NCBI RefSeq assembly: GCF_009754945.1
Contig: NZ_WPIN01000004.1
Span: 682,001-746,000 of the forward strand
Source of the DNA: Spirosoma arboris
GTDB lineage: Bacteria > Bacteroidota > Bacteroidia > Cytophagales > Spirosomataceae
Reading direction: 5' to 3'
DNA: 64,000 bases
Numbering within the stretch: position 1 is the first letter of the stretch; each line of letters starts with the position of its first letter. This document shows positions 25,026 to 36,000 of the stretch, piece by piece. The notes under the pieces are model-generated. The model searched no databases. It was not told the DNA's origin and saw only the letters and a list, made by a program, of their open reading frames with translations. Both the position numbers and the translations under genes were made by a program.

Positions 25026-27292
25026 TATTTCTGAATTCTAATGTCCATAGTATACCACCGGCGTCCTTCGGCCGTGGTGCCATTGCCCGTAATCCGAAAC
25101 AGGCCAAGCTTGCCCTGACCCGTTATAAACGTATACAGAAACCGATTCTGAAGATAGGTCGGCAAACACGTATTCTGGTCGGTACCACTACTCTCCAATA
25201 CCACCGATGAGAACGTATTGTCTTTGTCGAAATTAGAGCGGACCAGCGCTTTTATATCACTGGACTGCTGAATGCTGTTCCATTGGCTTAACAGAATGCC
25301 CGGATTATTGTTAGCGCCCACATAAAGCAGCGTTCCCCGCTGAAGCGTCGGCCAGTTTTGACTGCTGATCACGTTCCAGATCGGGCCCGTGCCACACGAC
25401 TGATCGCATGTTTTGAGCGTGAAAGGTGTTGTCAGGTTGCTACCGCAGTACTCCGTTCCAACGGCGTCGATCGTAGCTGCGTGGGCTGCACCATCACGCA
25501 GTTTATACACTTTACCAGCATCGAAGTCGAGCAGATTTAGTTGGTCCAGATCGGTCTGTGTACTCGAAAGCTCCATTCGTACATTCAGGAATTGGTTAAA
25601 ATCGCTGTTGGCCGCCAGTGGCAGTGAGGTTGGAACGCCATCCGCTTTCTGGCCCCAGGCGGCCGATTCCGCAATCGTTGGTTCACCCGTTATGGCTACG
25701 TCGTAAATGCAGTCCTGCAGATAATCAGGATCAGAGATGCCGGCATTCTGGCAAATACCCTCGGCCCATTGTTTGCGCTCATCCGTCAGGGTCACGCTGG
25801 TGCGTGGGAAGTTGCGATTGGTATAGGAGTCCGTCGTTTTCCCGGACTCATAGACAAACAGCGACTGCGCTTGCTGAATCCGCCAGCTATCGGCGTACGG
25901 ACCCGTTATATTGTCAGTAAAGCGGTTGACAGCCGCACCGGTGCTGAGCATAAGGTCATTGCCCGGTGTGCCATCGAAGTTCCCCAAGAGACCGCTTACC
26001 TGCCCGGCCCGGGCCGCTTTGAGGGTTACCAGATAATCGAGCAAATAATAACCGCCACGCCACTCAATCGTTACTTTTTCATTCTGGGCGTTGGTCAAGG
26101 TCAGGTCGTTGCCATCTTTAGTGAGCGTGGTGCCATTGCTGAGCGGTAAACTAGTAAACGCGTCCGTTTTTAGTACCTTATTGACGTACAGTCGGTTGGG
26201 GTTCACCAGTACGCAAACCACATCACTGCCCATCCGAACGGCCACGCCCGTGTTGACCGTTGCCACGCCCGTATTGTTGTAATCTTCCTGCCGAACCTGA
26301 ATTTCCAGATCACCCGCCGTCGCTTTTAGGGCGGTAAATTCGCCGTAGGCCTGAAAATCATAATAGAGTTCGTCGAGCGTGCGCAGGTGTGGGTCACCTG
26401 TGCTGCGGGCGGGTAGGGGATCGTCGGTCGGCTTGCAGTCACAGGCAGCCGCTGCCGCTGCGTTGGCCAGAATGCCCGACGCGCAGCTTTGCACGAAATT
26501 GTAGGGATTGCCCGAAAATGCGTTCAGCTCACCTTCCAGACAGGACGCTCCATTATTGGCAATGTCCTGAGCCGATGGGCAACCGACAGCTGGCTGGCCG
26601 GAGGCAATATTGCCCAATACGCCCAGTGCGCTTTTACAACTCTGATAGGTGTTGTAGATACTCAGAATGGCAGCAGGAATGCCAATGCCAGTGCCGAATT
26701 CGCTGATTCCCAACGCACAACCAGCCGCATTGACCGCAAAATACCCGGCTGCTGCTGCCTTGTACTGGCTCTGACTGCACTGACTGGCTACCCGCGCCGT
26801 TCGCAGGTCCTGATCAAGTATCGTCTGCGCCCCACTGGCCCAGTCAAATACATTCTGGTCTAGTTTGACCCCATCCATAGCCCCCAGCTTAGCTCGCGTG
26901 TCGGTCTGGTAACCCGTTATGGTCACCGTTCTGCTGGTCATATTGTAATTCGTAAAGCCGATCGTATAGCCCTTCGACAGCCGCGCCCAGATAGGTAAGT
27001 AGCTGGAATTGAATTCGTATAAAATCCACTCTTTTGTGCTGGCATCCGTAACAAGCACGAACTGCACCTGCTTGAGGTAGCCGTAACTGTTTTTGGTGCC
27101 GAATACCAGTACATCTTTGTTGATGTCTGGGCTATGGAAAACCTGTCCCAGCGGGCTGTCGGCTGAGCGAACGACTACCTGTCTGATCTGGTCAAATGAG
27201 GTCGGCGCGTTTGTGTTGGTCGCTACTGGGGTATCTTGATTGTGCTTACAGGAAATGAGGACGAGTAACAGGAAACAGATAAAGTACTTCAT
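25025..27292 (-). CDS. VWD-domain lipoprotein
   Basis: This 755-residue protein starts MKYFICFLLLVLISC, a lipoprotein signal with Cys15. An Ala/Cys-rich central region (about 170-295) holds many paired cysteines. A von Willebrand factor type D domain follows, recognised by GDPHLRTLDELYYDFQAYGEFTAL, YLLDYLVTLKAA and GLLGNFDGTPGNDLM. A Cys-containing region resembling the C8 segment that trails VWD comes next (ERKQWAEGICQNAGISDPDYLQDCIYDVAITGE). The C-terminal quarter is beta-rich with further cysteines. VWD domains in bacteria are associated with adhesion. The protein is probably a large surface lipoprotein. Confidence 0.85.
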   Translation of the reverse strand: MKYFICFLLLVLISCKHNQDTPVATNTNAPTSFDQIRQVVVRSADSPLGQVFHSPDINKDVLVFGTKNSYGYLKQVQFVLVTDASTKEWILYEFNSSYLPIWARLSKGYTIGFTNYNMTSRTVTITGYQTDTRAKLGAMDGVKLDQNVFDWASGAQTILDQDLRTARVASQCSQSQYKAAAAGYFAVNAAGCALGISEFGTGIGIPAAILSIYNTYQSCKSALGVLGNIASGQPAVGCPSAQDIANNGASCLEGELNAFSGNPYNFVQSCASGILANAAAAAACDCKPTDDPLPARSTGDPHLRTLDELYYDFQAYGEFTALKATAGDLEIQVRQEDYNNTGVATVNTGVAVRMGSDVVCVLVNPNRLYVNKVLKTDAFTSLPLSNGTTLTKDGNDLTLTNAQNEKVTIEWRGGYYLLDYLVTLKAARAGQVSGLLGNFDGTPGNDLMLSTGAAVNRFTDNITGPYADSWRIQQAQSLFVYESGKTTDSYTNRNFPRTSVTLTDERKQWAEGICQNAGISDPDYLQDCIYDVAITGEPTIAESAAWGQKADGVPTSLPLAANSDFNQFLNVRMELSSTQTDLDQLNLLDFDAGKVYKLRDGAAHAATIDAVGTEYCGSNLTTPFTLKTCDQSCGTGPIWNVISSQNWPTLQRGTLLYVGANNNPGILLSQWNSIQQSSDIKALVRSNFDKDNTFSSVVLESSGTDQNTCLPTYLQNRFLYTFITGQGKLGLFRITGNGTTAEGRRWYTMDIRIQK

Positions 27293-28039
27293 AAGCGAGG
27301 TAGGAACTTATCGTTGAGCAAGTTGCTGACATTCAGATTTTTATGTCATTTCGGGTTAAGAGAGGGAACTAGCTTACTCTTTACAAAATCGGTTATTTGA
27401 TTTTCCACATTGGGAACTATTCTACACTGATCGATACTCAAGTTCGTTTCCATTGTGACTCTTGAAAGTTTAAAGGGTGCTTTCAAATGTCATTCATAGG
27501 CCATAGACTATCTATCATAAATTGAGTGAACGGTATTAAATTTCGATTAAGTTAATTGGCTGATAATCAGTATTTTAATTATAATTTAATGGACTGTATT
27601 TGTATTTATGGATACGCTATCAAATAGGTTGAAAGGGCTTTTATAAAATCGCTTTTGACAAAGCCGCTTACTTGTATATTGCCAATCACGCGATTTGAGG
27701 GCAAACCAATCTGCCCTAATAAAGCAGGGGCCTCATCATCCAGAGCAAAGGACTGCCATTCTCCTAGAACGACCCAAACCTAATAAGCTGATTTGCTCAG
27801 TGGTGAGATTGTCAATGGATACAGGTGTCGCTTTAAGAAACAAAAGAGTTTTCTGCTATCCTTTGCCGATGATCTGAGCCTGACCTACGATGGAAATTTG
27901 AGTAATAATGTCTATGCCCGCGTTATCAGCGGCTTGTAAACGCTCGTTCAGGGGGCAACGATTGATTCTTGGTCATTGCTCCCTGAACATCCCCATAAAT
28001 TGGGCGTTTTAAGTGATACTAAAGTATTTTTATGGATCA
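27293..28039. other. Gene-poor, decayed region
   Basis: About 750 bases without an intact gene. One plus-strand stretch ending with TAA at 27938-27940 reads ADDLSLTYDGNLSNNVYARVISGL, which looks like the last residues of a lost gene, but I cannot name it. A hairpin follows at 27946-27988. Confidence 0.4.
27946..27988 (+). terminator. Hairpin after decayed coding stretch
   Basis: GTTCAGGGGGCAA (27946-27958) pairs with TTGCTCCCTGAAC (27976-27988) with one G-T mismatch. It lies just after the TAA of the apparent gene remnant and could be that gene's original terminator. There is no T run. Confidence 0.45.
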
Positions 28040-28597
28040 TTATTTGGCGTTGAACATTCGTCCATTTTTAATGACCAACGCCACTTTGTCTAAATTATCA
28101 ATGTTTTCAGCCGGATTAGCGGACAAGATAACCAGATTCGCTATTTTCCCTGGCTGGATTGTGCCTGTTCTATCATCAATACCAAGTGCCATTGCGTCAT
28201 GTTTCGTTGCACTAACAATAGCTTGCATAGGGCTAAAGCCACAATCGTGGACTAGCGTTTTTATTTCCTGCTGAACGAATTTTTCCTTGTCCGTATCGGT
28301 ACCTGTACAGACGGGTACCCCGCGGTCCAAAGCCAGCTTAGTAAAACGTTTATCAATTTCCCAATGGGCTGTTGTACGCACTCTAGCAGCTTGGCTTCTG
28401 GCCGGGTTTGTTGACCCATTTTTATCAATGAATACTGTCGGGTCTAATATGGTTTTATGCTCAAGCATCGCTCTGATATAATCCTCAACAGGTAGTGTTT
28501 TAAAGGCAGCATCCCAAAAGCTTTCAGACAGGTTTGGCTTTAGCCATGCTTCCGGAATCTTTCCAGAGGGCCAACGGGTAAAAAGAGCTGTCTCCAA
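28040..28597 (-). pseudogene. C-terminal fragment of an amidohydrolase
   Basis: The frame covers about 185 residues matching the C-terminal third of imidazolonepropionase-like amidohydrolases. It has VCTGTDTDKEKFVQQEIKTLVHDCGFSPMQAIVSATKHDAMALGIDDRTGTIQPGKIANLVILSANPAENI. The catalytic Asp of the family is probably that in TGTDTD. The N-terminal metal-binding HxH region is absent and the region upstream is not coding, so the gene is truncated. The frame itself has no internal stops. Confidence 0.75.
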
Positions 28598-28727
28598 ACA
28601 ATAATCGTTAGATGAAATGACTTAACGGTAAAATGTAGATGGACAACTAGTTTTTATCTTGTTCGGGTCAGGACCTACCCCGATAAGTTAATTACACAAA
28701 TTCATTTTGTACCTGACAGTTAGAAAA

Positions 28728-28796
28728 TCTCAAAATACCCTCCTGTGTGCGACGAAGAAAATCTCAAGTATCAACTTCTTTAATTGGGTATTTTAC
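28728..28796 (+). repeat. Dispersed inverted-repeat element, copy A
   Basis: The element starts TCTCAAAATACCCTCC and ends AATTGGGTATTTTAC about 55 bases later. AAAATACCC and GGGTATTTT form an inverted repeat. A matching copy (B) lies at 30796-30868, so A and B flank the SDR/AraC pair in direct orientation. Confidence 0.6.
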
Positions 28797-28951
28797 GCGA
28801 CGCTTCCGCCACTAGTCATCCTTTACAAGTCGGTACTGGAACAGCTTTCCTTTGGCTTCGTCGTAAAATCGTATCCGTATTCTGCTGTTTTGTATAAGGA
28901 GCGCGGGTGGCCAACCGGGTAATTTTGCCTCATCAAAAAAAAGAAGAGGCA

Positions 28952-29776
28952 ATGGTGAAGACAATTTTTATTACGGGGGCATCCCGCGGATTTGGCAGAA
29001 TTTGGGCAGAAGCTTTTTTGGAGCGAGGTGACCAGGTCGTTGTTACCTCAAGAAAGGGTAGCGGACTAACCGAGTTGGTCGAAAAGTATGGCCGCGCGGT
29101 GCTGCCGCTAGAACTGGATATAACCAACAGGGCAGCCTGCTTTGCAGCACTGGAAAAGGCAAAATCTCATTTTGGTCGGGTGGATGTCGTAATCAATAAT
29201 GCAGCAATGGGTGTCGTTGGCATGGTGGAAGAACTCGGCGAGCAGGAGTCGAGGGACATCATTGAAGCGAATCTGTTTGGGTCACTATGGATCACCCAGG
29301 CTGCCTTACCCATACTAAGAGCACAGGGCAGTGGCCATATTCTGCAACTATCCAGTGCGCTGGGTGTCTATACATTTCCTTCCGTAGGGATCTACAGTGC
29401 CAGTAAATTTGCGGTCGAAGGCTTTAGTGAAGCCCTTTACCTGGAAACCAAAGACATGGGTATTCATGTCACGATCGTCGAGCCAAATGGATTTGCTACC
29501 GACTTTACGGCATCAACGATCCAAAGTAAGCCTGTTACAGCCTACGACCAGGTACGGACCGCGCTTTATTCAAATCCGGCCATGACCGAAAGTGATACCT
29601 ACGGCGATCCAAAAGCAACAGCGGCAGCTATTCTAAAACTAGTCGATGCAACAAATCCTCCGCTGCGCTTGTTCCTGGGCAAAAAAGCGCTCCCGCTGGC
29701 CAAAGCGGTTTATGAGCAGCGGCTGGCTAGCTGGGAAGAGTGGAATCCGGTTGCTATTGAAGCCCATGGCCTCTAG
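28952..29776 (+). CDS. Short-chain dehydrogenase/reductase (SDR)
   Basis: ATG at 28952 gives MVKTIFITGASRGFGR, placing the cofactor motif TGASRGFG at residues 8-15; the longer frame from 28907 adds 15 unlikely residues. The family core is complete: NNAA at 82-85, a Ser at 134-135 (LQLSSALG), Tyr148 and Lys152 in YSASK. The tail FLGKKALPLAKAVYEQRLASWEEW is seen in SDRs of the 'oxidoreductase near AraC' group. It probably reduces a carbonyl compound with NADPH. An AraC-type regulator gene follows 75 bases downstream on the same strand and may control it. Confidence 0.9.
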   Translation: MVKTIFITGASRGFGRIWAEAFLERGDQVVVTSRKGSGLTELVEKYGRAVLPLELDITNRAACFAALEKAKSHFGRVDVVINNAAMGVVGMVEELGEQESRDIIEANLFGSLWITQAALPILRAQGSGHILQLSSALGVYTFPSVGIYSASKFAVEGFSEALYLETKDMGIHVTIVEPNGFATDFTASTIQSKPVTAYDQVRTALYSNPAMTESDTYGDPKATAAAILKLVDATNPPLRLFLGKKALPLAKAVYEQRLASWEEWNPVAIEAHGL

Positions 29777-29850
29777 GGGCATCAAGTAGTCGTCCGTTTA
29801 TAACCGATCAGCCTGGGCCTGTGTCTAGGCTGATCGTAACGTTTCATCAT

Positions 29851-30738
29851 ATGCATTTCAAAAGCCTGAGTGATGTACATCACTGCAATAATTATCCAGG
29901 ACCGGAAAATCCGCTACTGACGCTCTTTACCTGTAACCCGTTGCGGAGCATATCCAGCTATGAAGTGACGACGGATTTCTACATTATCGCCTTGAAACCA
30001 CTTCGCTCCGGGGAGATCCGCTACGGCAGGACACGCTACGACCACCAGAGCGGATCGATGTATTTTATGAAACCACAGCAGGCTATACAAATGAAGGATA
30101 TCGCCCTGGAAAGTGAAGGCTTCGAGATCTGGTTTCATGCCGATTACCTAAGCGGCCATCCGCTGCATACGGCCATTAAGAAGTACAGCTATTTCAACTA
30201 CGAACTGAATGAAGCACTTCATCTATCCCCAAAGGAGCAGCAGATTATTTGGGAGCTTTACTGGAAAATAGAGGTCGAATATACGAACAACCAGGACGAG
30301 TTCACCCGGGACATTATTCTGGGCCATATTGAATCGATCCTCAACTACTCCCAGCGCTTTTATAAACGACAGTTCCTAAATCGTACGATCGGATCCGGAA
30401 CAACAGCGACTAAGTTCAATGCCATTTTATCAGCGTACCTTGAGAAAGGATTGTTAGAGGAAAAAGGATTACCTACGGTGGCTATGATTGCGGCTGAGCT
30501 GCACATGTCGGCACGATACCTGAGCGATCTGTTGAAGCAGGAAACGGGGAAAACCGCCTTGGAGCTCATTCACATCGCCTTGGTCTCGGAGGCCAAGAAT
30601 CTGCTCAATGGCGGAGCTTATACCGTGGTGGAAACTGCCTATCGGCTAGGTTTTGAAAACCCACCTTACTTCTCCCGCTTATTCAAGAAACAAACCGGGA
30701 TTAGCCCTAACCACTACAAAAAGCATTATTTGAATTGA
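29851..30738 (+). CDS. AraC-family transcriptional regulator
   Basis: The product is about 295 residues from ATG 29851; a GTG at 29821 would add ten residues. The N-terminal half is a cupin-like sensor domain without a clear ligand signature. The C-terminal HTH_18 domain has LPTVAMIAAELHMSARYLSDLLKQETGKTALELIHIALVSEAKNLL for the first helix-turn-helix and VVETAYRLGFENPPYFSRLFKKQTGISPNHYKKH for the second, including the canonical 'F-x-x-P-x-Y-F-S-R-L-F-K-K-x-x-G-x-S-P' motif. It is adjacent to the SDR gene. Confidence 0.9.
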   Translation: MHFKSLSDVHHCNNYPGPENPLLTLFTCNPLRSISSYEVTTDFYIIALKPLRSGEIRYGRTRYDHQSGSMYFMKPQQAIQMKDIALESEGFEIWFHADYLSGHPLHTAIKKYSYFNYELNEALHLSPKEQQIIWELYWKIEVEYTNNQDEFTRDIILGHIESILNYSQRFYKRQFLNRTIGSGTTATKFNAILSAYLEKGLLEEKGLPTVAMIAAELHMSARYLSDLLKQETGKTALELIHIALVSEAKNLLNGGAYTVVETAYRLGFENPPYFSRLFKKQTGISPNHYKKHYLN

Positions 30739-30795
30739 GGGCAAATCGGTAAACTAGAGATTGGGTCGGACAGCTATTAAATTTAAACCGGACAT

Positions 30796-30868
30796 TCTCA
30801 AAATACCCTCCCAACTGAAATGATGAGGAGCACATGTGTCTGCTGCTTAATTGGGGCGTTTTAGGGTA
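30796..30868 (+). repeat. Dispersed inverted-repeat element, copy B
   Basis: It starts TCTCAAAATACCCTCCC and ends TAATTGGGGCGTTTTAGGG, matching copy A at both ends, with an unrelated middle. It begins 58 bases after the AraC stop codon. Confidence 0.6.
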
Positions 30869-30879
30869 CGAGGTTACAC

Positions 30880-33012
30880 CTAGAAATTGTTTTTTTGTCG
30901 TTGTGGTAATTCAATGACAAACATAGTCCCTTCACCCGCCTGACTGTCCACTCTTAACGTTCCCTCATGTCCCTTGGTGACAATATCATAGCTCAACGAA
31001 AGGCCCAATCCCGTTCCTTCGCCCGTGGGCTTGGTAGTGAAGAACGGCTGGAAAATCTTGCTCTTTACCGACTCTGGAATACCGATGCCATTGTCCCGTA
31101 CTTGAATCTGGAGAAAGTTCGAGTCACGAATTGTACGAACCTCAACCCTTGGCTTATAATCGGAATCTTTACCTTGTCTAGCCCGTTCCGAAACCGCATA
31201 AAAGGCATTGTTATATAGGTTAAGCAGTACCCGGCCGATTTCCTGAGGGGCGACTACGACTTGCTCCAGACCTGGGTCAAAGTCGGTGATTAATTCGCAG
31301 TTGAAGGACTTGTCCTTGGCCCTCATCCCATGAAAGGCAATCTTAAGGTATTCATCGGCCAGAGCGGCCAGGTCTGTAGGTCGTTTCTCGCCCGATTCGG
31401 TGCGTGAGTGCTCGAGCATACTTTTAACGATACTGCTGGCCCGACCGCCGTGGTGATGGATCTTTTGCAGATTACTGTTGAGGTGGGTGAGCAGATCCTG
31501 AATCAATTCTACATCGCGATCAGATTTGGCTTCTTCATCCTGGATTTCACTAACCAACTCGGCACTGACCTCCGAGAAGTTGTTGACAAAGTTCAAGGGA
31601 TTTTGAATCTCGTGAGCAATGCCCGCCGTTAGTTCACCCAGACTAGCCAGTTTTTCCTTCTGGATGAGTTGAACCTGCGAGGCTTTTAATTCAGCAGTAC
31701 GGGCTTCGACCTGCTGTTCGAGGAGTTGGTTTTGATCCTTTAGAATTTTTTCTTTCTCGGCACTTAGTTTAGTTACCTGATGGGCTTTTTCCTGAATAGT
31801 AACAAAATTTTGTCTCAAGCTTAGAGATGCGTAAATCAACAGAGAAACAGGAAATGAAATATAAGTGATAAATGTTAATAAATAATAGGTTGTATACTCT
31901 ATTGAAAAATAGGAGTCCATTACAATTGTAATGATTCCTGACATAAGCGTTATAAATAAACCTAGTATTACAGCCCATTGTGGCTTGCTTAGTTTTGATA
32001 GATTATTTTTGAATAAGACAACAATATAGATGACAATAATAATACCTAAAGCTAACTTGAAAATGCCTCCAAATTTTTCAACGAGAACACTAGTAGTGAA
32101 AAAGTCTGGAGCCTCATAAGCAACTAGGCTAAATATGGAAAAGTATTTGGCAATTTTATCTGTTTTATTTAATACAACATTTGAAATTACGGCTGGAATT
32201 AAACATACCCATAGTACAGTAATAAGATTGTTAATTAAATCAAAAATAGTAAGATCTTTTAAATATAAAGTGAGTTCTTCTCTAAAAAGATTTAATATTC
32301 CTCCGGCTAACTGGATAAATATAATGGTAGTTATCCATACCATACTTTTATCTTTTCTGTCCTGAAATACTAAAAACCAGGAAAAAAATGTAAGTAAGGC
32401 TAGTGCCGCTGCTGTTGAGCTAAGCATCATATAATACCTCTGAATCCTGATTTTTTGATTTTGCATCGACTTGGCAGTTATTAATTGAGGACTAACTTGA
32501 ATCGATGGGGCTATACAAGTTTTATTTTTTATAAAATTTCTAACGCTGAAATCCGAAAAGATTGTAATTGTGTTTTCTTTATACATATCTATCAGAACCG
32601 GATTATTTATTGTATAATCAATCTTGTAATCACTAAAACTGAACTCTTTTTTATCATGGTTAATCTGTTTCCCATTTAGAAATAGTAAAGATGGTATCCC
32701 TAAACTCGTACGAATATATAATGGATTATCGGGAGAAGATTCTGTTCTAAAATGAAGCCTAAAGCAGTAGTCTTTAGCATTTGTTTGCATTTTTTCGACC
32801 TCTTCAAGTGTAGCTTCCTGCCAGCTTGAATCATCAAAATCTTTTACAGCCCATTTCTCATTTTTGCCTTCATGAAACTTCCAAGTAATAGGTCTTAATC
32901 GAATATAGTCTTTGTTGAGCAGCATAGTGTCTCTCACAACAAATAAGGTATCAGTAGCATTTGCTGAATAAATGACTAATAAGCCTATAACAGTGAGTAT
33001 TTTTTTTAGCAT
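30880..33012 (-). CDS. Sensor histidine kinase with extracytoplasmic jelly-roll-like and multi-helix membrane domain
   Basis: This 710-residue protein has a signal peptide, then a beta-rich extracellular domain (about 25-175) with ITWKFHEG and [15 protein letters not shown], similar to the galactose-binding-like sensors of 7TMR-DISM proteins. About seven membrane helices follow (about 195-400). The kinase core has His in [16 protein letters not shown], an unusual [21 protein letters not shown] segment, N-box [19 protein letters not shown] and [14 protein letters not shown]. The kinase half is nearly the same as in the next gene upstream, while the sensor half is markedly AT-richer. No receiver domain is present, so a separate partner regulator is needed. 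Confidence 0.85.
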   Translation of the reverse strand: MLKKILTVIGLLVIYSANATDTLFVVRDTMLLNKDYIRLRPITWKFHEGKNEKWAVKDFDDSSWQEATLEEVEKMQTNAKDYCFRLHFRTESSPDNPLYIRTSLGIPSLLFLNGKQINHDKKEFSFSDYKIDYTINNPVLIDMYKENTITIFSDFSVRNFIKNKTCIAPSIQVSPQLITAKSMQNQKIRIQRYYMMLSSTAAALALLTFFSWFLVFQDRKDKSMVWITTIIFIQLAGGILNLFREELTLYLKDLTIFDLINNLITVLWVCLIPAVISNVVLNKTDKIAKYFSIFSLVAYEAPDFFTTSVLVEKFGGIFKLALGIIIVIYIVVLFKNNLSKLSKPQWAVILGLFITLMSGIITIVMDSYFSIEYTTYYLLTFITYISFPVSLLIYASLSLRQNFVTIQEKAHQVTKLSAEKEKILKDQNQLLEQQVEARTAELKASQVQLIQKEKLASLGELTAGIAHEIQNPLNFVNNFSEVSAELVSEIQDEEAKSDRDVELIQDLLTHLNSNLQKIHHHGGRASSIVKSMLEHSRTESGEKRPTDLAALADEYLKIAFHGMRAKDKSFNCELITDFDPGLEQVVVAPQEIGRVLLNLYNNAFYAVSERARQGKDSDYKPRVEVRTIRDSNFLQIQVRDNGIGIPESVKSKIFQPFFTTKPTGEGTGLGLSLSYDIVTKGHEGTLRVDSQAGEGTMFVIELPQRQKNNF

Positions 33013-33075
33013 AGTTATAAGAGATTTAATTTTGCTAAGTTCAGTAAAAGGCGATGTTGTTAGATCGAAAATAAC

Positions 33076-36000
33076 TTATAGAGCTTTTAGCAGTAGCTTA
33101 ATTGTAAATTCTGTGCCTTTCTCCTTTGCACTTTCCATGGCGAGTGTTCCACCATGCCCCTTCGTAATAATATCATAACTTATCGACAAGCCTAATCCTG
33201 TCCCTTCTCCCGTAGGCTTGGTGGTGAAAAACGGCTGGAAAATCTTAGCTTTTACTGACTCGGGAATTCCCGTACCATTGTCTCGCACCTGAATGACGAT
33301 TCGATCCGATTGGCGCTTCGTATGGACCTCAACGGTCGGTTTATATTCGGGATCGTTGACTTGCCTGGCTCGCTCAGAAACGGCATAGAAAGCATTGTTA
33401 TACAGATTTAGTAATACTCGTCCTATTTCCTGAGGAGCCACTTCTATCCGCGCTAGGGTAGGGTCAAAGTCGGTGACTAACTCGCAGTTAAAACGGTCCG
33501 ATGATCCAGTTTTATTTTTAGCCTTGAAGCCATGGTAGGCTATCTTGAGGTATTCATCGGCCAAGGCGTTCAGGTTGGTAAGCTGCTTTTCGCCCGAATC
33601 AGTACGAGAGTGTTCCAACATACCTTTGACGATGCTGCTGGCCCGGCCACCGTGGTGATGAATCTTTTGCAAATTTTGTGTCAGGTCATTCGCGATGGCT
33701 TTGGCTTCCTGGGTATCACCCCGATCCAGTTCGTCTTTTAATTCTTCAACGAGCTCGGCACTGACTTCTGCGAAGTTATTGACAAAGTTCAAGGGGTTTT
33801 GAATCTCGTGGGCGATACCGGCTGTTAATTCGCCTAGGCTGGCGAGTTTCTCTTTCTGGATAAGTTGATCCTGGGTGGATTTCAGTTCAGTTAGGGTTTC
33901 TTCCAGATAGTCTCGCTGGGTTTCGATTTCTTCCTTCTGCTGTTGAACTTCGTTGGTGCGCTGGGCCACTTTTTCTTCCAGCATCCGATTCTCCCAACGC
34001 AATGTTCGTGAACGGTACACGATATAGGTTCGCAACAGAGCGCCAAAAAACAATAAATAAAGTAAATACGCCCACCAGGTACGCCACCAGGGAGGCAAAA
34101 TCGTTATTTGAACACTCGTTCCTTTTTCATTCCAGACCCCATCGGCATTGGCCGCTTTGACCTGAAAGGTGTAGGTACCGGGCTGTAAATCCAGAAAGCG
34201 AGCCTGCCGAGTGGCTCCTATGGGCACCCAGGCGGTATCGATCGGAGATAATTTAAAGGCATACTGCGATTCGCTACCTCGGTTATAGCTCAGCGCAGCA
34301 AACTGTAACGTAAGATCGTTTTGGCCATGAGGCAGGGTAATTTCTTTCGTGATCGAAATATGATTGGGTAGTTGCCCATCAGGGCCAAGCGTAGCGGGCT
34401 GGCCATTGATGAACAGATCTGTTAGGACTACAGGGGGGACGGCTGAGTCGAATTGGAGCTGGCCAGGATAAAAGACATTTACTCCTTTAGGTCCCGCAAA
34501 GTATAATTCGCCATCGCTGGTTTTACACGACGCATCGGTTGTAAAGGCCAAACTTTGTAAGCCATTTCGTAGGCCAAAAGACCGAAGCTGTCCAGTTTGG
34601 GGATTTAACCAACACAAGCCATTGTCGGTGGCGATCCATAGATATTCCTTGTCTGGTTGAAGGGAACGTACTGTATTGCTTGGCAAACCGTCCGTTAGGC
34701 TGTAGCGCTTGGTTGTTTTGCCCTGCTGATCCAGCAATAATAAGCCACGCGTGAGATCGCCTACCCAGAAACCGCCTGTTTGTTTATCGGCCAATAGCGT
34801 TGGCGTAGAAATAGGCCCTTCAAAAAAATCATAGTGCGATTTAAACGCCCCCGTAGCAGGGTAAAACACGACGACTCCCCCACTGTTGGAACCAATCCAT
34901 ATGCGCCCGCTGGCATCTGCCCGAAGCGGAAAGAGAGACGCATTGGACATTCCGTTTGAAAATCGCTTTTTCAGTAAACGATTCAGAGTCAGGACTTCCG
35001 GCGAATTTAGTTGGATAAGCTGAACGCCCCATAATTCAGGGTGGGTGGGCGGAGCGTGTGTCCACTTTCCATAAGCATATTCTTTACCGGAGTGATAGCG
35101 GAGTCGATACTGACCAGCCTGTAGCCGAATTACATTGGCCTGCAGTCTGACATTAGGATAAGCTCCATCGATTACGCTGTTGGATGCCGAATACTCCCAG
35201 ACAATTTTCCCGGCAGCATCTTCGATCCAGCCATAACTAAGTTTCTCGAATGTAAACACGTCAACTCCAGCGACAACGAACAGGTCTTCAGGCTGCGTTA
35301 AGCTAAAGTTTACGGTTCTGTCTACATTCGGCCCAGGCCGTACAATGGCCGCTACCTGTCGTTTCGGGATAGCTAACTGGTTAATTTGATCGAATAGGGC
35401 GGGCGTATATGTGGACTCCGTTTTATAATAATGGGTAAATGTTTGGCGATCGGGGTCGAAATGGTCAAGTCCAACGACGGTGCTTATCCAGAGGGTTCCG
35501 TCCGAAGCCGCCAGCAACTTATTCAGGTAATTAATCATCAAGCTATTAGGCTGAGCCGGATTATGAGCAAATTGTGTGAACTGGCCTGTTTTTCGATTTA
35601 GCTGATATAGGCCGTTGCTACCCGTAGCGACCCAGAATCGCCCCTTCCGGTCTTCGGCCATAGCGACTACCTTGCCTTCACCAATGGAGTGACTATTTAG
35701 CCTGTTGTACTTATAATGGGTGTATATACCTGTTTTTTTATCGAATCGATCCAGGCCCGTTTCCGTGGCAAACCAGATAATTCCTGGTTCCGATGGTGCC
35801 TCATAAACCGCCGAAACGCTCGGACTTTGTAGACTATTCGGTTTTTGGGGATCGGAGGTCAGTAACGGAAACGTGAGTAGCCGACTTTGTTTGCTCAAGC
35901 CACCTGACCAGGAACCCACCCAAACCAACCCTGTTTTATCCACTAAAAATGAGTTAATTGCCCGGCCGTGCAGTGTGCCTTCGCCCAGCGTTGGGTCGAG

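Noticed and set aside
24967-25210. Continuation of the plus-strand frame behind the IS3 fragment
   Set aside because: The frame runs through an inverted repeat and then antisense to the VWD lipoprotein; only the first 62 codons are transposase.
27695-27877. 60-residue plus-strand frame
   Set aside because: Out of frame with the more protein-like remnant overlapping its end; no recognisable domain.
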